Made by a program: the position numbers and the translations under genes. A DNA stretch of 64,000 nucleotides from Georgenia satyanarayanai (GTDB lineage: Bacteria > Actinomycetota > Actinomycetes > Actinomycetales > Actinomycetaceae): the NCBI RefSeq assembly GCF_900116375.1, contig NZ_UETB01000005.1:150184-214183 (forward strand), written 5' to 3'. Below, piece by piece: positions 18,344 through 27,541 of the stretch; the stretch's first letter is position 1, and each line of letters begins with the position of its first letter. The notes under the pieces are model-generated. The model was not told the origin of the DNA. It saw nothing but the letters and a program-made list of their open reading frames with translations, and did no database searches.

Positions 18344-19530
18344 GCAGGGCCCCGGGAGCGGCGCCAGCCGGCGCCGCTGCGCTCGACGTGGCCGGTGAGC
18401 TCGAGCCGTCCGATGCCGGCTCGCACCTCCCGCTCGCTCAGCCCTGCAGCCCGCGCGAGGCTGCCCAGGCTTGCGGCCGACCGCGCCGGCAACGCGTCGA
18501 GCACCCGGGAGCCGAGGGGGTCGAGCCCGTCGAGCAGACCCGGCTGCACGGGCCGGTCCGGGGCGAGGTCCTCCCCGCTGGGGGCGAGCAGCTCGAGGAC
18601 GTCGGCGGCATCGGTGACGCACACCGCGCCGTGGTCCCGCAGGAGGCGGTGGCAGCCGGCCGAGGCCATCGAGGTCACCGGACCCGGCACGGCGGCCACC
18701 GGGCGCAGGAGCTCCTCGGCGTGCTTGGCGGTGTTGAGGGCACCGGAGCGCCACCCCGCCTCGACGACGACGCACACCCGGCCGAGTGCGGCGATGAGCC
18801 GGTTGCGCTCGAGGAAGCGGTGGCGGCCGGGTGACGAGCCGGGCGCCGGCTCCGCCAGGACGACGCCCTCCTCCATGACGGCCTCGAGCAGGCGGGTGTT
18901 GCCGGCCGGGTAGAGACGGTCCACTCCCCCGGCGAGCACGGCCCACGTGAGGCCGTCGGCACTGAGGGCGCCTCGGTGGGCGGCCGCGTCGATCCCGTAG
19001 GCGCCGCCCGACACGACGACGACGCCCCGCTCGGCGAGCTCGATGGCCAGCTGGGCGGCAATCGTCTCCCCGTACCCGGTGCTTGCGCGCATCCCGACGA
19101 TCGCCACGGCTGGTCGCGGCCGGTCCAGGCGCCCGTGGCCCCGCACCCAGAGGGCCGCCGGTGCTCGCTCCGCGAGGTCGGCGAGCGCGGCCGGCCACTC
19201 GGCGTCCCCCGGCAGGAGGAGACGACCGCCGACGGCGTCGAGCATGCTGAGCTCCCGGCGGATGTCGAGGTCCTCGAGGCGCGGGAGCCACCGGGCCACG
19301 GCCTTGTCCCACTCGAGGACGGTGACGCCGTCCTCCTGGAGGGTCCCGCCGGGTGGGACTGCTGGGCTCGACCGGCCCGAGCGCCGCACGTGACCGAGCC
19401 ACTCGAGGGCAGCCCCGGCCCCGAGGCGGGCGCGCAGTGCACCGGCGACCGGGTCGCCGGGCTCGGCGACGCGCGTCCAGGCGGCCGCGGCGAGCCGCGG
19501 GTCGGTCGTGTCGAAGGGCAGGTCAGGCAC
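18340..19530 (-). CDS. dprA: DNA-processing protein DprA
   Basis: DprA binds single-stranded DNA and loads RecA during natural transformation; it is widespread even in species not known to be competent. The 396-residue protein has the Rossmann-like core (VAIVGMRASTGYGETIAAQLA, GGAYGIDAAAHRGAL, FLERNRLIAALGRVCVVVEAG, GALNTAKHAEELLRPVAAVPGPV). A C-terminal winged-helix segment (LGSLARAAGLSEREVRAGIGRLELTGHVER) follows. The start overlaps comM by eight bases. The comM-dprA pairing is conserved in actinobacteria. Confidence 0.94.
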   Translation of the reverse strand: MPDLPFDTTDPRLAAAAWTRVAEPGDPVAGALRARLGAGAALEWLGHVRRSGRSSPAVPPGGTLQEDGVTVLEWDKAVARWLPRLEDLDIRRELSMLDAVGGRLLLPGDAEWPAALADLAERAPAALWVRGHGRLDRPRPAVAIVGMRASTGYGETIAAQLAIELAERGVVVVSGGAYGIDAAAHRGALSADGLTWAVLAGGVDRLYPAGNTRLLEAVMEEGVVLAEPAPGSSPGRHRFLERNRLIAALGRVCVVVEAGWRSGALNTAKHAEELLRPVAAVPGPVTSMASAGCHRLLRDHGAVCVTDAADVLELLAPSGEDLAPDRPVQPGLLDGLDPLGSRVLDALPARSAASLGSLARAAGLSEREVRAGIGRLELTGHVERSGAGWRRSRGPA

Positions 19531-21052
19531 CGGTGGCTCCTCGCAGGCTCATGGCGGTCCCGACGTCGTCGAGGTCGGGGTGGGGACGCCCGGCGAGGTC
19601 GGCGAGCGTCCAGGCGATCTTGAGCACGCGGTCCATCCCCCGCAGGCTCAGCCTCCCGGAGTCGAGCGCCCGCTCCAGCACGGCGCGCGGACGCGGCCCG
19701 AGGCCCTGCTCCGGGGCGCGCAGCCACCCGCCGGGGACCTCGGCGTTGCTCTGCCAGGGTGTGCCCGCCAGCCGTCGGCGCTGGACCTCACGGGCCGCGG
19801 AGACCCGCTCGGACACGACCTCGCTGCTCTCGCCCTGCTTGCCGAGCGCGGCCGAGGCACGGGTGACGGCCGGGACGACGATCTGCAGGTCGACGCGGTC
19901 GAGCAGGGGCCCGGAGAGCCGGGCGAGGTAGCGGCGCCGCTCGAGCGGCGTGCAGGTGCACGCCAGGCCCTTGCCCGTCCCCTTGCCGCACGGGCAGGGG
20001 TTGGCCGCGAGGACCAGCTGGAAGCGGGCGGGGTACCGAGCGGCGCCCCGGGCACGGTGGACGACGATCTCCCCCTGCTCGAGCGGCTGGCGCAGCGAGT
20101 CGAGGACCCGGCGCGCGAACTCGGGTGCCTCGTCGAGCAGCAGCACCCCGCGGTGGGCGCGGGAGGCGGCGCCGGGGCGCGGCACCCCGGACCCGCCCCC
20201 GACGATGGCCTGGGCGGTGGCCGTGTGGTGGGGGTCCTCGAAGGGCGGGCGTCGCAGCAGTCCCCCGCCGGCGTCGAAGGTGCCGGCCACCGAGTGGATC
20301 GCCGTCACCTCCAGGGCGTCGGCGTCCGCCAGGTCGGGCAGCAGCCCGGGCAGGCGCGCGGCGAGCATCGTCTTGCCCGCACCGGGCGGCCCGACCATGA
20401 GGAGGTGGTGACCTCCGGCGGCCGCGACCTCGAGCGCGAAGCGGGCCTCGTCCTGCCCGATGACCTCCGCGAGGTCCGGTGGTGTGCGGGCCCCGGGCGG
20501 GGCGGGCACCGGCAGCGCCTCGGGCACCGGTACCCCCACCTCCGCTCCGTAGTCCCGGGCGAGCTCGGCCAGGTGCTGGACGCCACGCACCCGCGCACCG
20601 GGGACCAGGCACGCCTCGGCGAGGTTCCCGGCGGGCACGACGACCTCCGGCCGGCCCGCCGCGACGGCGGCAGCCACCGCGGGCAGCACCCCGCGGACCG
20701 GGTGGACGCGGCCGTCCAGGCCGAGCTCACCGAGGTGGACCGCCCGTGCGGCCCGCTCGGCGCCGGGCAGGCCGTCCGCCCCCAGACACGCGACCGCGAC
20801 GGCGAGGTCGAAGGCGGACCCCGCCTTGGGCAGCGAGGCCGGGGAGAGGTTGACGGTGCGCCGCCGCGCCTCCCACGGCAGCGCGCAGGACGTCACCGCC
20901 GCCCGCACACGTTCGCGCGCCTCGGACAGCGACGCGTCCGGCAGGCCGACGAGGATGAAGGCCGGCAGCCCGCTGGCGGCGTGCGCCTCGACCTGGACGA
21001 GGTGCCCCTCCACCCCCACCAGCGCGACCGACCACGTCCGGGCCAGCCCCAC
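19523..21052 (-). CDS. comM: YifB/ComM-type Mg-chelatase-like AAA+ ATPase
   Basis: A 509-residue AAA+ protein of the ComM family, which promotes branch migration in natural transformation. The N-terminal Lon-like domain (ARTWSVALVGVEGHLVQVEAHAASGLPAF and VGLPDASLSEARERVRAA) is followed by the P-loop VGPPGAGKTMLA, Walker B GVLLLDEAPEF, and NPCPCGKG. The C-terminal helical domain has RDLAGRPHPDLDD-like sequence (LADLAGRPHPDLDDVGTAM). The GTG at 21052 is one base after the yraN stop and gives the conserved start (GLARTWS). Forms a yraN-comM-dprA unit. Confidence 0.93.
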   Translation of the reverse strand: MGLARTWSVALVGVEGHLVQVEAHAASGLPAFILVGLPDASLSEARERVRAAVTSCALPWEARRRTVNLSPASLPKAGSAFDLAVAVACLGADGLPGAERAARAVHLGELGLDGRVHPVRGVLPAVAAAVAAGRPEVVVPAGNLAEACLVPGARVRGVQHLAELARDYGAEVGVPVPEALPVPAPPGARTPPDLAEVIGQDEARFALEVAAAGGHHLLMVGPPGAGKTMLAARLPGLLPDLADADALEVTAIHSVAGTFDAGGGLLRRPPFEDPHHTATAQAIVGGGSGVPRPGAASRAHRGVLLLDEAPEFARRVLDSLRQPLEQGEIVVHRARGAARYPARFQLVLAANPCPCGKGTGKGLACTCTPLERRRYLARLSGPLLDRVDLQIVVPAVTRASAALGKQGESSEVVSERVSAAREVQRRRLAGTPWQSNAEVPGGWLRAPEQGLGPRPRAVLERALDSGRLSLRGMDRVLKIAWTLADLAGRPHPDLDDVGTAMSLRGATGA

Positions 21053-21053
21053 C

Positions 21054-21416
21054 TCAGCCCACCGCCCGCAGGTGCTCGACGAGCGCCGGGCGCCCGCGGC
21101 GGCCCAGCACCGCGACGACGTCGATGCGCACCTCCGCGGCACGCGTGCCGTGCTCGCTCAGCCACCGCCCGGCGAGCCGCCGCAGCCGCTCGAGCTTGGC
21201 CGGGCCCACGGCCTCGGCCGGGTGACCGAACCCGGTGCCGCTGCGGGTCTTGACCTCGACGAACGCGATGGCGTCGGACCGCGGGTCCCGGGCGACGATG
21301 TCGATCTCGCCCTCGCGGCAGCGCCAGTTGCGGTCGAGGATCTCGTAGCCGTCCTCGCGGAGCATCGCCGCGGCGATGCGCTCACCACGGGCACCGAGCT
21401 CGTCCTTCGCGGCCAC
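21054..21416 (-). CDS. yraN: YraN-family (UPF0102) putative endonuclease
   Basis: A 120-residue protein of the UPF0102 family with a restriction-endonuclease-like fold. The conserved E-x-D-x(n)-E-V-K core is present (REGEIDIVARD followed by FVEVKTRSG), with the usual N-terminal GARGERIAAAMLREDGYEILDRNWR. Function is not established. It directly precedes comM and dprA, in the usual rnhB-DUF2469-yraN-comM-dprA order. Confidence 0.92.
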   Translation of the reverse strand: MAAKDELGARGERIAAAMLREDGYEILDRNWRCREGEIDIVARDPRSDAIAFVEVKTRSGTGFGHPAEAVGPAKLERLRRLAGRWLSEHGTRAAEVRIDVVAVLGRRGRPALVEHLRAVG

Positions 21417-21525
21417 GGGGCACCACCTCCGCGACCAGCGTCACCGACGCCGCCCACCTGCCGGCTGGGCACGCGCACCGGCGGTGCACGGGCTCAGCGC
21501 GAACCCGCACTGTGGGACAACCGCC

Positions 21526-21831
21526 TCAGGAGGGCAGGTTGAGCTCCGCCCGCGGCAGCTCCTCGACGTTGACGTCCTTGAAGGTCACCACCCGCACCGA
21601 GCGCACGAAGCGCGCGGAGCGGTAGACGTCCCACACCCACGCGTCCCCGAGGGTCAGCTCGAAGAACACCTCGCCGCCGGCCGAGCGCACCTGCAGGTCC
21701 ACCTCGTTGGCGAGGTAGAAGCGGCGCTCGGTCTCCACGACGTAGGAGAAGAGCCCGACGACGTCCCGGTACTCGCGGTACAGGCCGAGCTCGAGATCGG
21801 CCTCGTAGTTCTCCAGGTCCTCAGCACTCAC
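21526..21831 (-). CDS. DUF2469 conserved protein
   Basis: A 101-residue actinobacterial protein of the DUF2469 family. It opens with SAEDLENYEADLELGLYREY, followed by VGLFSYVVETERRFYLAN and ends with KDVNVEELP. It starts with GTG at 21831, seven bases after the rnhB stop. This position between rnhB and yraN is the family's usual place. No enzyme motif is visible and the function is unknown. Confidence 0.92.
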   Translation of the reverse strand: MSAEDLENYEADLELGLYREYRDVVGLFSYVVETERRFYLANEVDLQVRSAGGEVFFELTLGDAWVWDVYRSARFVRSVRVVTFKDVNVEELPRAELNLPS

Positions 21832-21838
21832 GTCCCCA

Positions 21839-22597
21839 TCATGCCCCGGGACGGGCCGGTGCGGCACCGGCGGGCACCGGGACCGGCGTGGCCTCGGGCA
21901 CAGCGGCCCCGTGAGCCGGGTCCTGCGCCGTCGGCAGGCGCCAGGACCGGCGGTGCAGCTCGGAGGGCCCCCGCTCGCGCAGGGCCGCGAGGTGCCCGGG
22001 GGCCGAGTACCCCTTGTTGGCCTCCCAGCCGTAGGCGGGGTGCCGCTCGGCGATGTCGACCATGATCGCGTCGCGCTCGCACTTGGCCAGCACGCTCGCC
22101 CCCGCGATGACGGCGCAGCGCAGGTCGCCCTTGACCTGGGTCCGCACGGGCGGGACGAGGACCGGCAGCTCGGGGTCGAGGCCGGCGAAGAGGTCGTCGG
22201 GCGGGGTGAGCCAGTCGTGGATGCCGTCGAGGACGACGACGTCGGGCACCAGACCCTGCCCGGCCAGGGTGGCCAGCGCCCGGGTCCCGGCGAGCCGGAG
22301 GGCGGCGATGATGCCGAGCGCGTCGATCTCGTCCGGCCCGGCGTGCCCGACGGCGCTGCCCACCGACCAGCGGCGCACCGGCTCGCACAGGGCCTCGCGG
22401 GCGGAGGCGCTGAGGAGCTTGGAGTCACGCAGCCCGCGGGGCAGGCGGCCGGTGCTCGCGTCCACGAGGCACACGCCCACGCTGACGGGGCCGGCGAGCG
22501 CGCCGCGCCCCACCTCGTCCATCCCGGCGACGAGCCGGTGGCCGGAGTCGAGCAGCTCACGCTCGAGCTGCCGGGTGGGTGGGCGGTTCACGGGCAC
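21839..22597 (-). CDS. rnhB: Ribonuclease HII
   Basis: RNase HII removes ribonucleotides and RNA primers from DNA. The 252-residue protein has the catalytic carboxylates in [15 protein letters not shown], and Asp residues in [10 protein letters not shown] and [22 protein letters not shown] is also typical. The C-terminal 25 or so residues are a Pro/Ala-rich tail. The start is GTG at 22597 or 22591; neither has a strong ribosome binding site. It follows lepB by 25 bp. Confidence 0.94.
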   Translation of the reverse strand: MPVNRPPTRQLERELLDSGHRLVAGMDEVGRGALAGPVSVGVCLVDASTGRLPRGLRDSKLLSASAREALCEPVRRWSVGSAVGHAGPDEIDALGIIAALRLAGTRALATLAGQGLVPDVVVLDGIHDWLTPPDDLFAGLDPELPVLVPPVRTQVKGDLRCAVIAGASVLAKCERDAIMVDIAERHPAYGWEANKGYSAPGHLAALRERGPSELHRRSWRLPTAQDPAHGAAVPEATPVPVPAGAAPARPGA

Positions 22598-22622
22598 GTG
22601 GCCATCGTAGGCACGGGCCCGC

Positions 22623-23384
22623 TCAGGGCTCGGGGACCTCGGCGAAGGTGTCGCCCGGGTTGCGCAGCACCGTCCAGCTGTCGAACGGCCACAGGATGAG
22701 GATCGCGGTCCCGACGACGTTGCGCATGGGCACGGCCCCGCCGCCCGGGTCGCCCTGGTGGGCGCGGGAGTCCTGGGAGTTGGAGCGGTTGTCGCCCATG
22801 AGCCACAGGTGGTTCTCCGGGACGGTGACGGAGAACTCCGTCTCGCTCGGCGCGACGCCCGGCTTGAGGTACGGCTCGTCGATCCCGACGCCGTTGACGG
22901 TGAGCCGACCGTCGGCGTCGCAGCACTCCACGGTGTCCCCGCCGAGGCCGATGATCCGCTTGATGAGGTGCTCACCGGCGTTCTGGGGCAGCAGGCCGAC
23001 GAACGTGAGGACCTCCTCCACGCCGCGCTGCACCTGGTTGCGGGTGTCGGGCTGCGCATCGAGCCAGCCACCGGGGTCGACGAAGACGACGACGTCGCCG
23101 CGGCTCACGTCCAGCGGCCCGGGCGCGAGCTTGCTCACCAGCACCCGGTCCCCGACGGCGAAGGTGTCCTCCATCGAGCCGGAGGGGATGAAGAAGGCCT
23201 GGACGAGGAAGGTCTTGATGAGGACGGACAGGACGAGCGCGCTCACGACGACGATCGCGGTCTCCCGCAGCCAGCCGCCGCGGCGCCGGGCTGCCGGCCG
23301 GGCTGCCTCGCCCGGCTCGTCGGACCGGAGCTGGTCACGGTCGCGGCGCGTCGCGCTGGTCCGTGCGTCGTCGTCGTTCGTCAC
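22623..23384 (-). CDS. lepB: Signal peptidase I
   Basis: Type I signal peptidase that cleaves signal peptides at the outer membrane face. The 253-residue protein has a charged N-terminus, one transmembrane segment (about residues 36-57, [21 protein letters not shown]), the catalytic Ser in IPSGSMEDT, the catalytic Lys in [12 protein letters not shown], and [13 protein letters not shown]. The GTG at 23384 is the best start; upstream codons are not conserved. It lies downstream of rplS beyond a strong hairpin (23414-23446), in the classical rplS-lepB-rnhB order. Confidence 0.95.
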   Translation of the reverse strand: MTNDDDARTSATRRDRDQLRSDEPGEAARPAARRRGGWLRETAIVVVSALVLSVLIKTFLVQAFFIPSGSMEDTFAVGDRVLVSKLAPGPLDVSRGDVVVFVDPGGWLDAQPDTRNQVQRGVEEVLTFVGLLPQNAGEHLIKRIIGLGGDTVECCDADGRLTVNGVGIDEPYLKPGVAPSETEFSVTVPENHLWLMGDNRSNSQDSRAHQGDPGGGAVPMRNVVGTAILILWPFDSWTVLRNPGDTFAEVPEP

Positions 23385-23413
23385 GGCCTGCGCACTCCTG
23401 TGTCTGGATATGA

Positions 23414-23446
23414 CTTCTGCCCGGCTCGAGACGAGCCGGGCAGAAG
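23414..23446 (-). terminator. Strong hairpin between rplS and lepB
   Basis: A perfect 15-bp stem (CTTCTGCCCGGCTCG with its complement) and a 3-nt loop, 20 bp after the rplS stop. There is no T-tract. It probably terminates or attenuates transcription before lepB. Confidence 0.75.
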
Positions 23447-23466
23447 CGATGGTACGTGCTCGCGAG

Positions 23467-23808
23467 TCAGCGCTTCTCGCGGATCTTGGCCTTCTTCCCC
23501 TGCAGACCGCGCATGTAGTACAGCTTGGCCCGGCGGACCGCGCCGCGGGAGACGACCTCGATCTTGTCGATCGACGGGGAGTGGATCGGGAAGGTGCGCT
23601 CGACACCGACGCCGAAGCTCACCTTGCGGACGATGAAGGTCTCGCGGACCCCGGCACCGGAGCGGGCCATGACGTATCCCTGGAAGACCTGGATACGGCT
23701 GCGGTTGCCCTCGACGACCTTGACGTGGACCTTGAGGGTGTCGCCTGCACGGAAGTCGGGGATGTCGTCGCGCAGCGATGCCGCGTCGACGTGGTCGAGG
23801 GTCTGCAT
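23467..23808 (-). CDS. rplS: 50S ribosomal protein L19
   Basis: Ribosomal protein L19, 113 residues, normal length. Recognisable segments are [49 protein letters not shown] and [18 protein letters not shown]. The ATG at 23808 is preceded by GGGAAGG. A gap of about 160 bp separates it from the trmD-GNAT gene; it may carry a promoter or leader but I identify no motif with confidence. Confidence 0.97.
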   Translation of the reverse strand: MQTLDHVDAASLRDDIPDFRAGDTLKVHVKVVEGNRSRIQVFQGYVMARSGAGVRETFIVRKVSFGVGVERTFPIHSPSIDKIEVVSRGAVRRAKLYYMRGLQGKKAKIREKR

Positions 23809-23966
23809 GGTGGTGCCTTCCCGCTGGTGCCACAGGTCACCGGCGCTGTTCGTGGCAGCGGTCGCTGCCGACATCTCTGATGGTGGTCACGCCGCCCGGA
23901 TGCGCCGGTCCCCTGAGGCAGACCGCGCGCCGTGAGCGCATGACCGGTCCATCTTGCCACAGCCCG

Positions 23967-25280
23967 TCAGGGCACCGAAACCGGTGTGCTCATCACCACG
24001 TCGTCGTTGGGCACCCCGCCGACGTCGTAGGTCCGCCGTCCGACGACGGCGAAGCCGCACCGCTCGTAGAAGCGTCGGGCCCGGCGGTTGGCGACGTTCG
24101 TCCCCAGCCACAGCTCCCGGGCCCCGTGCTGCGCGGCCGCGTCCGTGGCGGCGGCGACGAGCCGGGCGGCCAGTCCCCCGCCGTGGACGTCGGGGTGGAC
24201 GTAGCACTTGCTCAGCTCGGCGACACCCGCACTCTCCTCCTGGCCCGGCGCCGGGGAGTCGAGGACCACCATCGTGTAGCCGAGCAGCGCTCCGGTGTCC
24301 TCGTCGGCGGCGACGTGCAGGAGGCGCCGCGGGTCGGTGAGGAAGCGGGCGAAGCTGTCGACGTCGAGCTGGGTCGCGACGTGGGCGGCGATCGCCTCGG
24401 CGCCGAGCGACGGCGGGCAGGCGAGGGGAAAGGTGACGGCGGCGAGCGCGGCCAGTGCGGCGACGTCGTCGGGGTCGGCGGGGCGCACCTGCGCGCGACG
24501 GGGGCCGGCCGGACCGACGTACCAGCCCAGGCCGGCGAGGACGCGCCGGTCCTCGCGGTCCAGCGCCTCGGGCGCGAGGCGCTCGAGGAGGTCGGGCCGT
24601 CGGGCGGCGGTGCGCTCGAGGGCGCGGTCGCGGCGCCAGCGGGTGACCTTGGCGTGGTGGCCGGAGGTGAGGACCTCGGGGACGGGCAGGTCCCGCCAGG
24701 CGGGCGGCTTGGTGTAGACGGGGTACTCGAGCAGCCCCGCGGCGCCGTGCGACTCCTCGACGAGGGACTCGGGGTTGCCGACCACGCCGGGCAGCAGCCG
24801 CGCCACGGCCTCGACGACGACGAGCGCCGCGACCTCGCCCCCGTTGAGGACGTAGTCGCCGATGGACACCTCGCGGACGGTGACGCCGGGCCGGGTGGCG
24901 TAGTGCTCGGCGACGCGGGCGTCGATGCCCTCGTAGCGGCCGCAGGCGAGGACGAGGCGGCGCGCGCCGGCCAGCTCCTCGGCGGTGCGCTGGGTGAAGA
25001 CCTCCCCGGCCGGGCTCGGCACGAGCAGCACGGTCCCGTCACCGTCGGCGTCGTCCCCGAGGACGGTGTCCAGGGCCGTGCCCCACACGTCGGGCCGCAT
25101 GACCATGCCCGCTCCCCCGCCGAAGGGGGTGTCGTCGACGGTGCGGTGCCGGTCGGTGGTCCAGGCGCGCAGGTCGTGGACGGCGAGGTCGAGCAGGCCG
25201 GACTGCCGGGCCTTGCCGACGAGCGAGAGCTCGAGGGGGGCGAGGTAGTCGGGGAAGATCGTCAGGACGTCGATGCGCAC
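23967..25280 (-). CDS. trmD: tRNA (guanine-37-N1)-methyltransferase TrmD fused to a GNAT acetyltransferase domain
   Basis: Residues 1 to about 250 are TrmD, which methylates G37 of tRNA with SAM. Seen: [33 protein letters not shown], the SAM-binding knot ([28 protein letters not shown]) and [12 protein letters not shown]. From about residue 262 to 437 a GNAT domain follows: [15 protein letters not shown] at its start, the acetyl-CoA loop [18 protein letters not shown], and [21 protein letters not shown]. The fusion is in one frame with no stop or start break. Ordinary TrmD is about 230-270 residues. rimM lies one base upstream. The GNAT substrate is unknown. Confidence 0.93.
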   Translation of the reverse strand: MRIDVLTIFPDYLAPLELSLVGKARQSGLLDLAVHDLRAWTTDRHRTVDDTPFGGGAGMVMRPDVWGTALDTVLGDDADGDGTVLLVPSPAGEVFTQRTAEELAGARRLVLACGRYEGIDARVAEHYATRPGVTVREVSIGDYVLNGGEVAALVVVEAVARLLPGVVGNPESLVEESHGAAGLLEYPVYTKPPAWRDLPVPEVLTSGHHAKVTRWRRDRALERTAARRPDLLERLAPEALDREDRRVLAGLGWYVGPAGPRRAQVRPADPDDVAALAALAAVTFPLACPPSLGAEAIAAHVATQLDVDSFARFLTDPRRLLHVAADEDTGALLGYTMVVLDSPAPGQEESAGVAELSKCYVHPDVHGGGLAARLVAAATDAAAQHGARELWLGTNVANRRARRFYERCGFAVVGRRTYDVGGVPNDDVVMSTPVSVP

Positions 25281-25281
25281 G

Positions 25282-25797
25282 TCAGTCCTCGTCGTCGTCG
25301 CCGGCGAGCAGCCCGCGCGGCGGGTCGAGGACCACGCGCCGGCCGGGGACGTCGACGACCGGGACGATCTCGGCGACGAAGGGCACGAGCGTGCGCTGGC
25401 CGCCGGTCTCGGTGAGGACGAGGAGGTCCTGGGCGGGCAGGTACTCGATCCCGGCGACCGTCCCCAGGTGCCGGCCCTCGGTGTCCTCCACCGGCAGCCC
25501 GACGAGCTCGTGGGGGTACCAGGCGTCCTCCTCGGCGCCCTCCTCGGGCGCGGCGAGCAGGAGCGTGCCGCGCAGCGCCTCCGCGGCGGTGCGGTCGGGT
25601 GCCTCCTCGAAGCGCACGTACCACGAGCCCTGCCGCTCGCTGCTGGCGGCCACGGTGAGGGGGCCGCGCTCGGGCGGGTCGGTGGCGAGCACCGCCCCGG
25701 GCGTCAGGCGACCGGCCGGGTCGTCGGTCCGGACCTCCAGGCGCACCAGGCCGTGCAGGCCGTTGGGTGCGCCGATGCGGGCGACCACCAGCTCCAT
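25282..25797 (-). CDS. rimM: Ribosome maturation factor RimM
   Basis: RimM assists 30S maturation by binding S19. The 171-residue protein has the N-terminal barrel ([26 protein letters not shown]) and the C-terminal PRC-barrel ([38 protein letters not shown], then [27 protein letters not shown]). It is encoded directly before trmD and after a hairpin that follows the KH-protein gene. Confidence 0.95.
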   Translation of the reverse strand: MELVVARIGAPNGLHGLVRLEVRTDDPAGRLTPGAVLATDPPERGPLTVAASSERQGSWYVRFEEAPDRTAAEALRGTLLLAAPEEGAEEDAWYPHELVGLPVEDTEGRHLGTVAGIEYLPAQDLLVLTETGGQRTLVPFVAEIVPVVDVPGRRVVLDPPRGLLAGDDDED

Positions 25798-25820
25798 CTA
25801 GCTCTCCTCGGGTAGAACGA

Positions 25821-25861
25821 GCGCGAGCCCTGGCTCACCGGTGGTGAACCAGGGCTCGCGC
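25821..25861 (-). terminator. Hairpin between KH gene and rimM
   Basis: A perfect 13-bp stem (GCGCGAGCCCTGG and its complement) with a 15-nt loop, immediately after the KH-gene stop. No T-tract. It could attenuate the rpsP-KH transcript before rimM-trmD-rplS. Confidence 0.6.
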
Positions 25862-25867
25862 CGGTGG

Positions 25868-26104
25868 TCAGCGGTCGGTGTCGACGACGTCGACGCGGAC
25901 CGGGCCGCGCGTGGACAGCGCGGAGACGACGGTGCGCAGGGCACGCGCCGTGCGCCCCTGCCGGCCGATGACGCGGCCGAGGTCGTCGGGGTGCACCCGG
26001 ACCTCGAGCAGCTCACCGCGGCGCAGCGAACGGGAGGTGACGGTGACGTCGTCGGGGTTGTCGACGACGCCACGCACCAGGTGCTCGAGGGCGTCAGCCA
26101 GCAT
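25868..26104 (-). CDS. khpA: KH-domain RNA-binding protein (KhpA-type)
   Basis: A 78-residue protein made almost entirely of one KH domain. The GXXG loop is GRQG in [19 protein letters not shown]. KhpA-type proteins bind RNA and work in RNA chaperoning and cell-division control in Gram-positives. It starts at ATG 26104, overlapping the 3' end of rpsP by 11 bases. The rpsP-KH-rimM-trmD order is highly conserved. Confidence 0.93.
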   Translation of the reverse strand: MLADALEHLVRGVVDNPDDVTVTSRSLRRGELLEVRVHPDDLGRVIGRQGRTARALRTVVSALSTRGPVRVDVVDTDR

Positions 26105-26555
26105 TGGTCTCGTCGGCGGGCTCCTCGGCGGGCGCGTCCGCAGGCGCCTTCTCCTCGGTGGTCGCGGCGGCGGCCTCGGAGGCCTTGGCCTTGCGCTTCT
26201 CGGCGTCGTCCTCGGCCGCCTTGACCGCGGCGGCGCGCGCCTCGGCGGCCTCCTCGGCGCTGACGCCCTTGACGCGCAGGGTGCCCTCGGCGCCCGGCAG
26301 GCCCTTGAACTTCTGCCAGTCACCGGTGACCTTGAGGAGCGCGGCGACCTGCTCGGTGGGCTGGGCGCCCACGGAGAGCCAGTACTGCGCACGCTCGGAG
26401 TCGATGTCGATGAGCGAGGGCTCCTCGGTCGGGTGGTACTTGCCGATCTCCTCGATCGCCCGACCATCACGCTTCTTGCGACCGTCCATGACGACGACGC
26501 GGTAGTACGGCGCGCGGATCTTGCCCATGCGCTTGAGACGGATCTTGACTGCCAC
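26094..26555 (-). CDS. rpsP: 30S ribosomal protein S16 with acidic C-terminal tail
   Basis: Ribosomal protein S16. The core (residues 1 to about 80: [58 protein letters not shown]) is normal. A tail of about 70 Ala/Glu/Lys-rich residues follows ([20 protein letters not shown]), as in other actinobacteria; total 153 residues. The GTG at 26555 lies about 11 bases after AGGAG; upstream codons are not conserved. Confidence 0.96.
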   Translation of the reverse strand: MAVKIRLKRMGKIRAPYYRVVVMDGRKKRDGRAIEEIGKYHPTEEPSLIDIDSERAQYWLSVGAQPTEQVAALLKVTGDWQKFKGLPGAEGTLRVKGVSAEEAAEARAAAVKAAEDDAEKRKAKASEAAAATTEEKAPADAPAEEPADETNAG

Positions 26556-26746
26556 TGTGGTGGTCACTCCTGGTTCATGTGGGGTGGGCCGACGCGTGTC
26601 CCCGGTGGGTTTCGGGGACGTGCTTGGCCCTGGACGCGGCTCCGACGGGTGAGAGGGGCCCACCGGTCCGAGTACAGCGGGTCATTCTGCCAGACCGGCG
26701 GGCCCATTCCCAAGCGTGCTGCCCCGAAGGGCGCGTGGGGCGTTCG

Positions 26747-27541
26747 TCACGCCCAGCGGAAGACCTTCGCGGCGACGGGGTAGCCGACGACGCTCCAGGC
26801 GGCCAGCACCGCGAGCTCGCGCCACGGCAGGTCCCCACTGAACCATGCCGTGGTCATCGCCTCGCTCGCCGCACCGAGCGGGGTGAACGTCGCGACGGTC
26901 GCGAGGGTGTCGGGCATCTGGGAGATCGGCAGCCACAGGCCGGCGAAGAACAGGAGCGGGAAGTACAGGAGCATCCCGATCCCCGAGGCGGTCGACGCCT
27001 TGGGCGCCAGCCCGCCCACGACGAGGCCGATCGCGAACAGCGCGAGGGTTGCCAGGAGGAAGGCGGCAAGGACGAGGAGCGGGCTCTCGGGCAGCGGGAT
27101 CCCCAGCGTGGCCATCCCGCCCACGAGGGCGAGGACGACGGCGACGGCGAGCGCCGCCCCGCTCACCGCGACGTGGGAGACGAGGACGGACTTGGGCCGC
27201 ATCGGCGTCGTCGACAGGCGCCGGAAGATGCCCTGCTCCCGGTAGCCGGCCACGGTGGCGGGCAGCGTGGTCAGGGAGACGGTTGCGATCGCGGTGGCGA
27301 GGACGACCGGCCCCCACAGGTGGATGAGGGTGACGCCCTCGAGGCCGGGGACGCCCTCCACCTCCGTCCGCATCCCGGGGATGGCGTGGCCCATGCCGAG
27401 GAGCAGCACGGCCGGGAAGGCGAGGGCGAAGAAGACGCCTCCGGGGTCGCGGAGGAAGAGCCGGCCCTCGGTCCTCACGAGGGTGGTGAGGCCGCGGCGG
27501 CCCGAGGGCGCACGGGTGGCGGTGGTGGCGGTGGCGCTCAT
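26747..27541 (-). CDS. ABC-2 type transporter permease
   Basis: A 264-residue membrane protein with about six hydrophobic segments. It has the ABC-2 pattern of an N-terminal soluble stretch (LVRTEGRLFLRDPGGVFFALAFPAVLLLGMG), a large extracytoplasmic loop around residues 50-80, and a conserved region before the last helices (LLYFPLLFFAGLWLPISQMPDTLATVATFTPLGAASEA). It overlaps the upstream ATPase gene by four bases, so the pair forms one drug- or lipid-type exporter. The substrate is unknown. Confidence 0.88.
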   Translation of the reverse strand: MSATATTATRAPSGRRGLTTLVRTEGRLFLRDPGGVFFALAFPAVLLLGMGHAIPGMRTEVEGVPGLEGVTLIHLWGPVVLATAIATVSLTTLPATVAGYREQGIFRRLSTTPMRPKSVLVSHVAVSGAALAVAVVLALVGGMATLGIPLPESPLLVLAAFLLATLALFAIGLVVGGLAPKASTASGIGMLLYFPLLFFAGLWLPISQMPDTLATVATFTPLGAASEAMTTAWFSGDLPWRELAVLAAWSVVGYPVAAKVFRWA

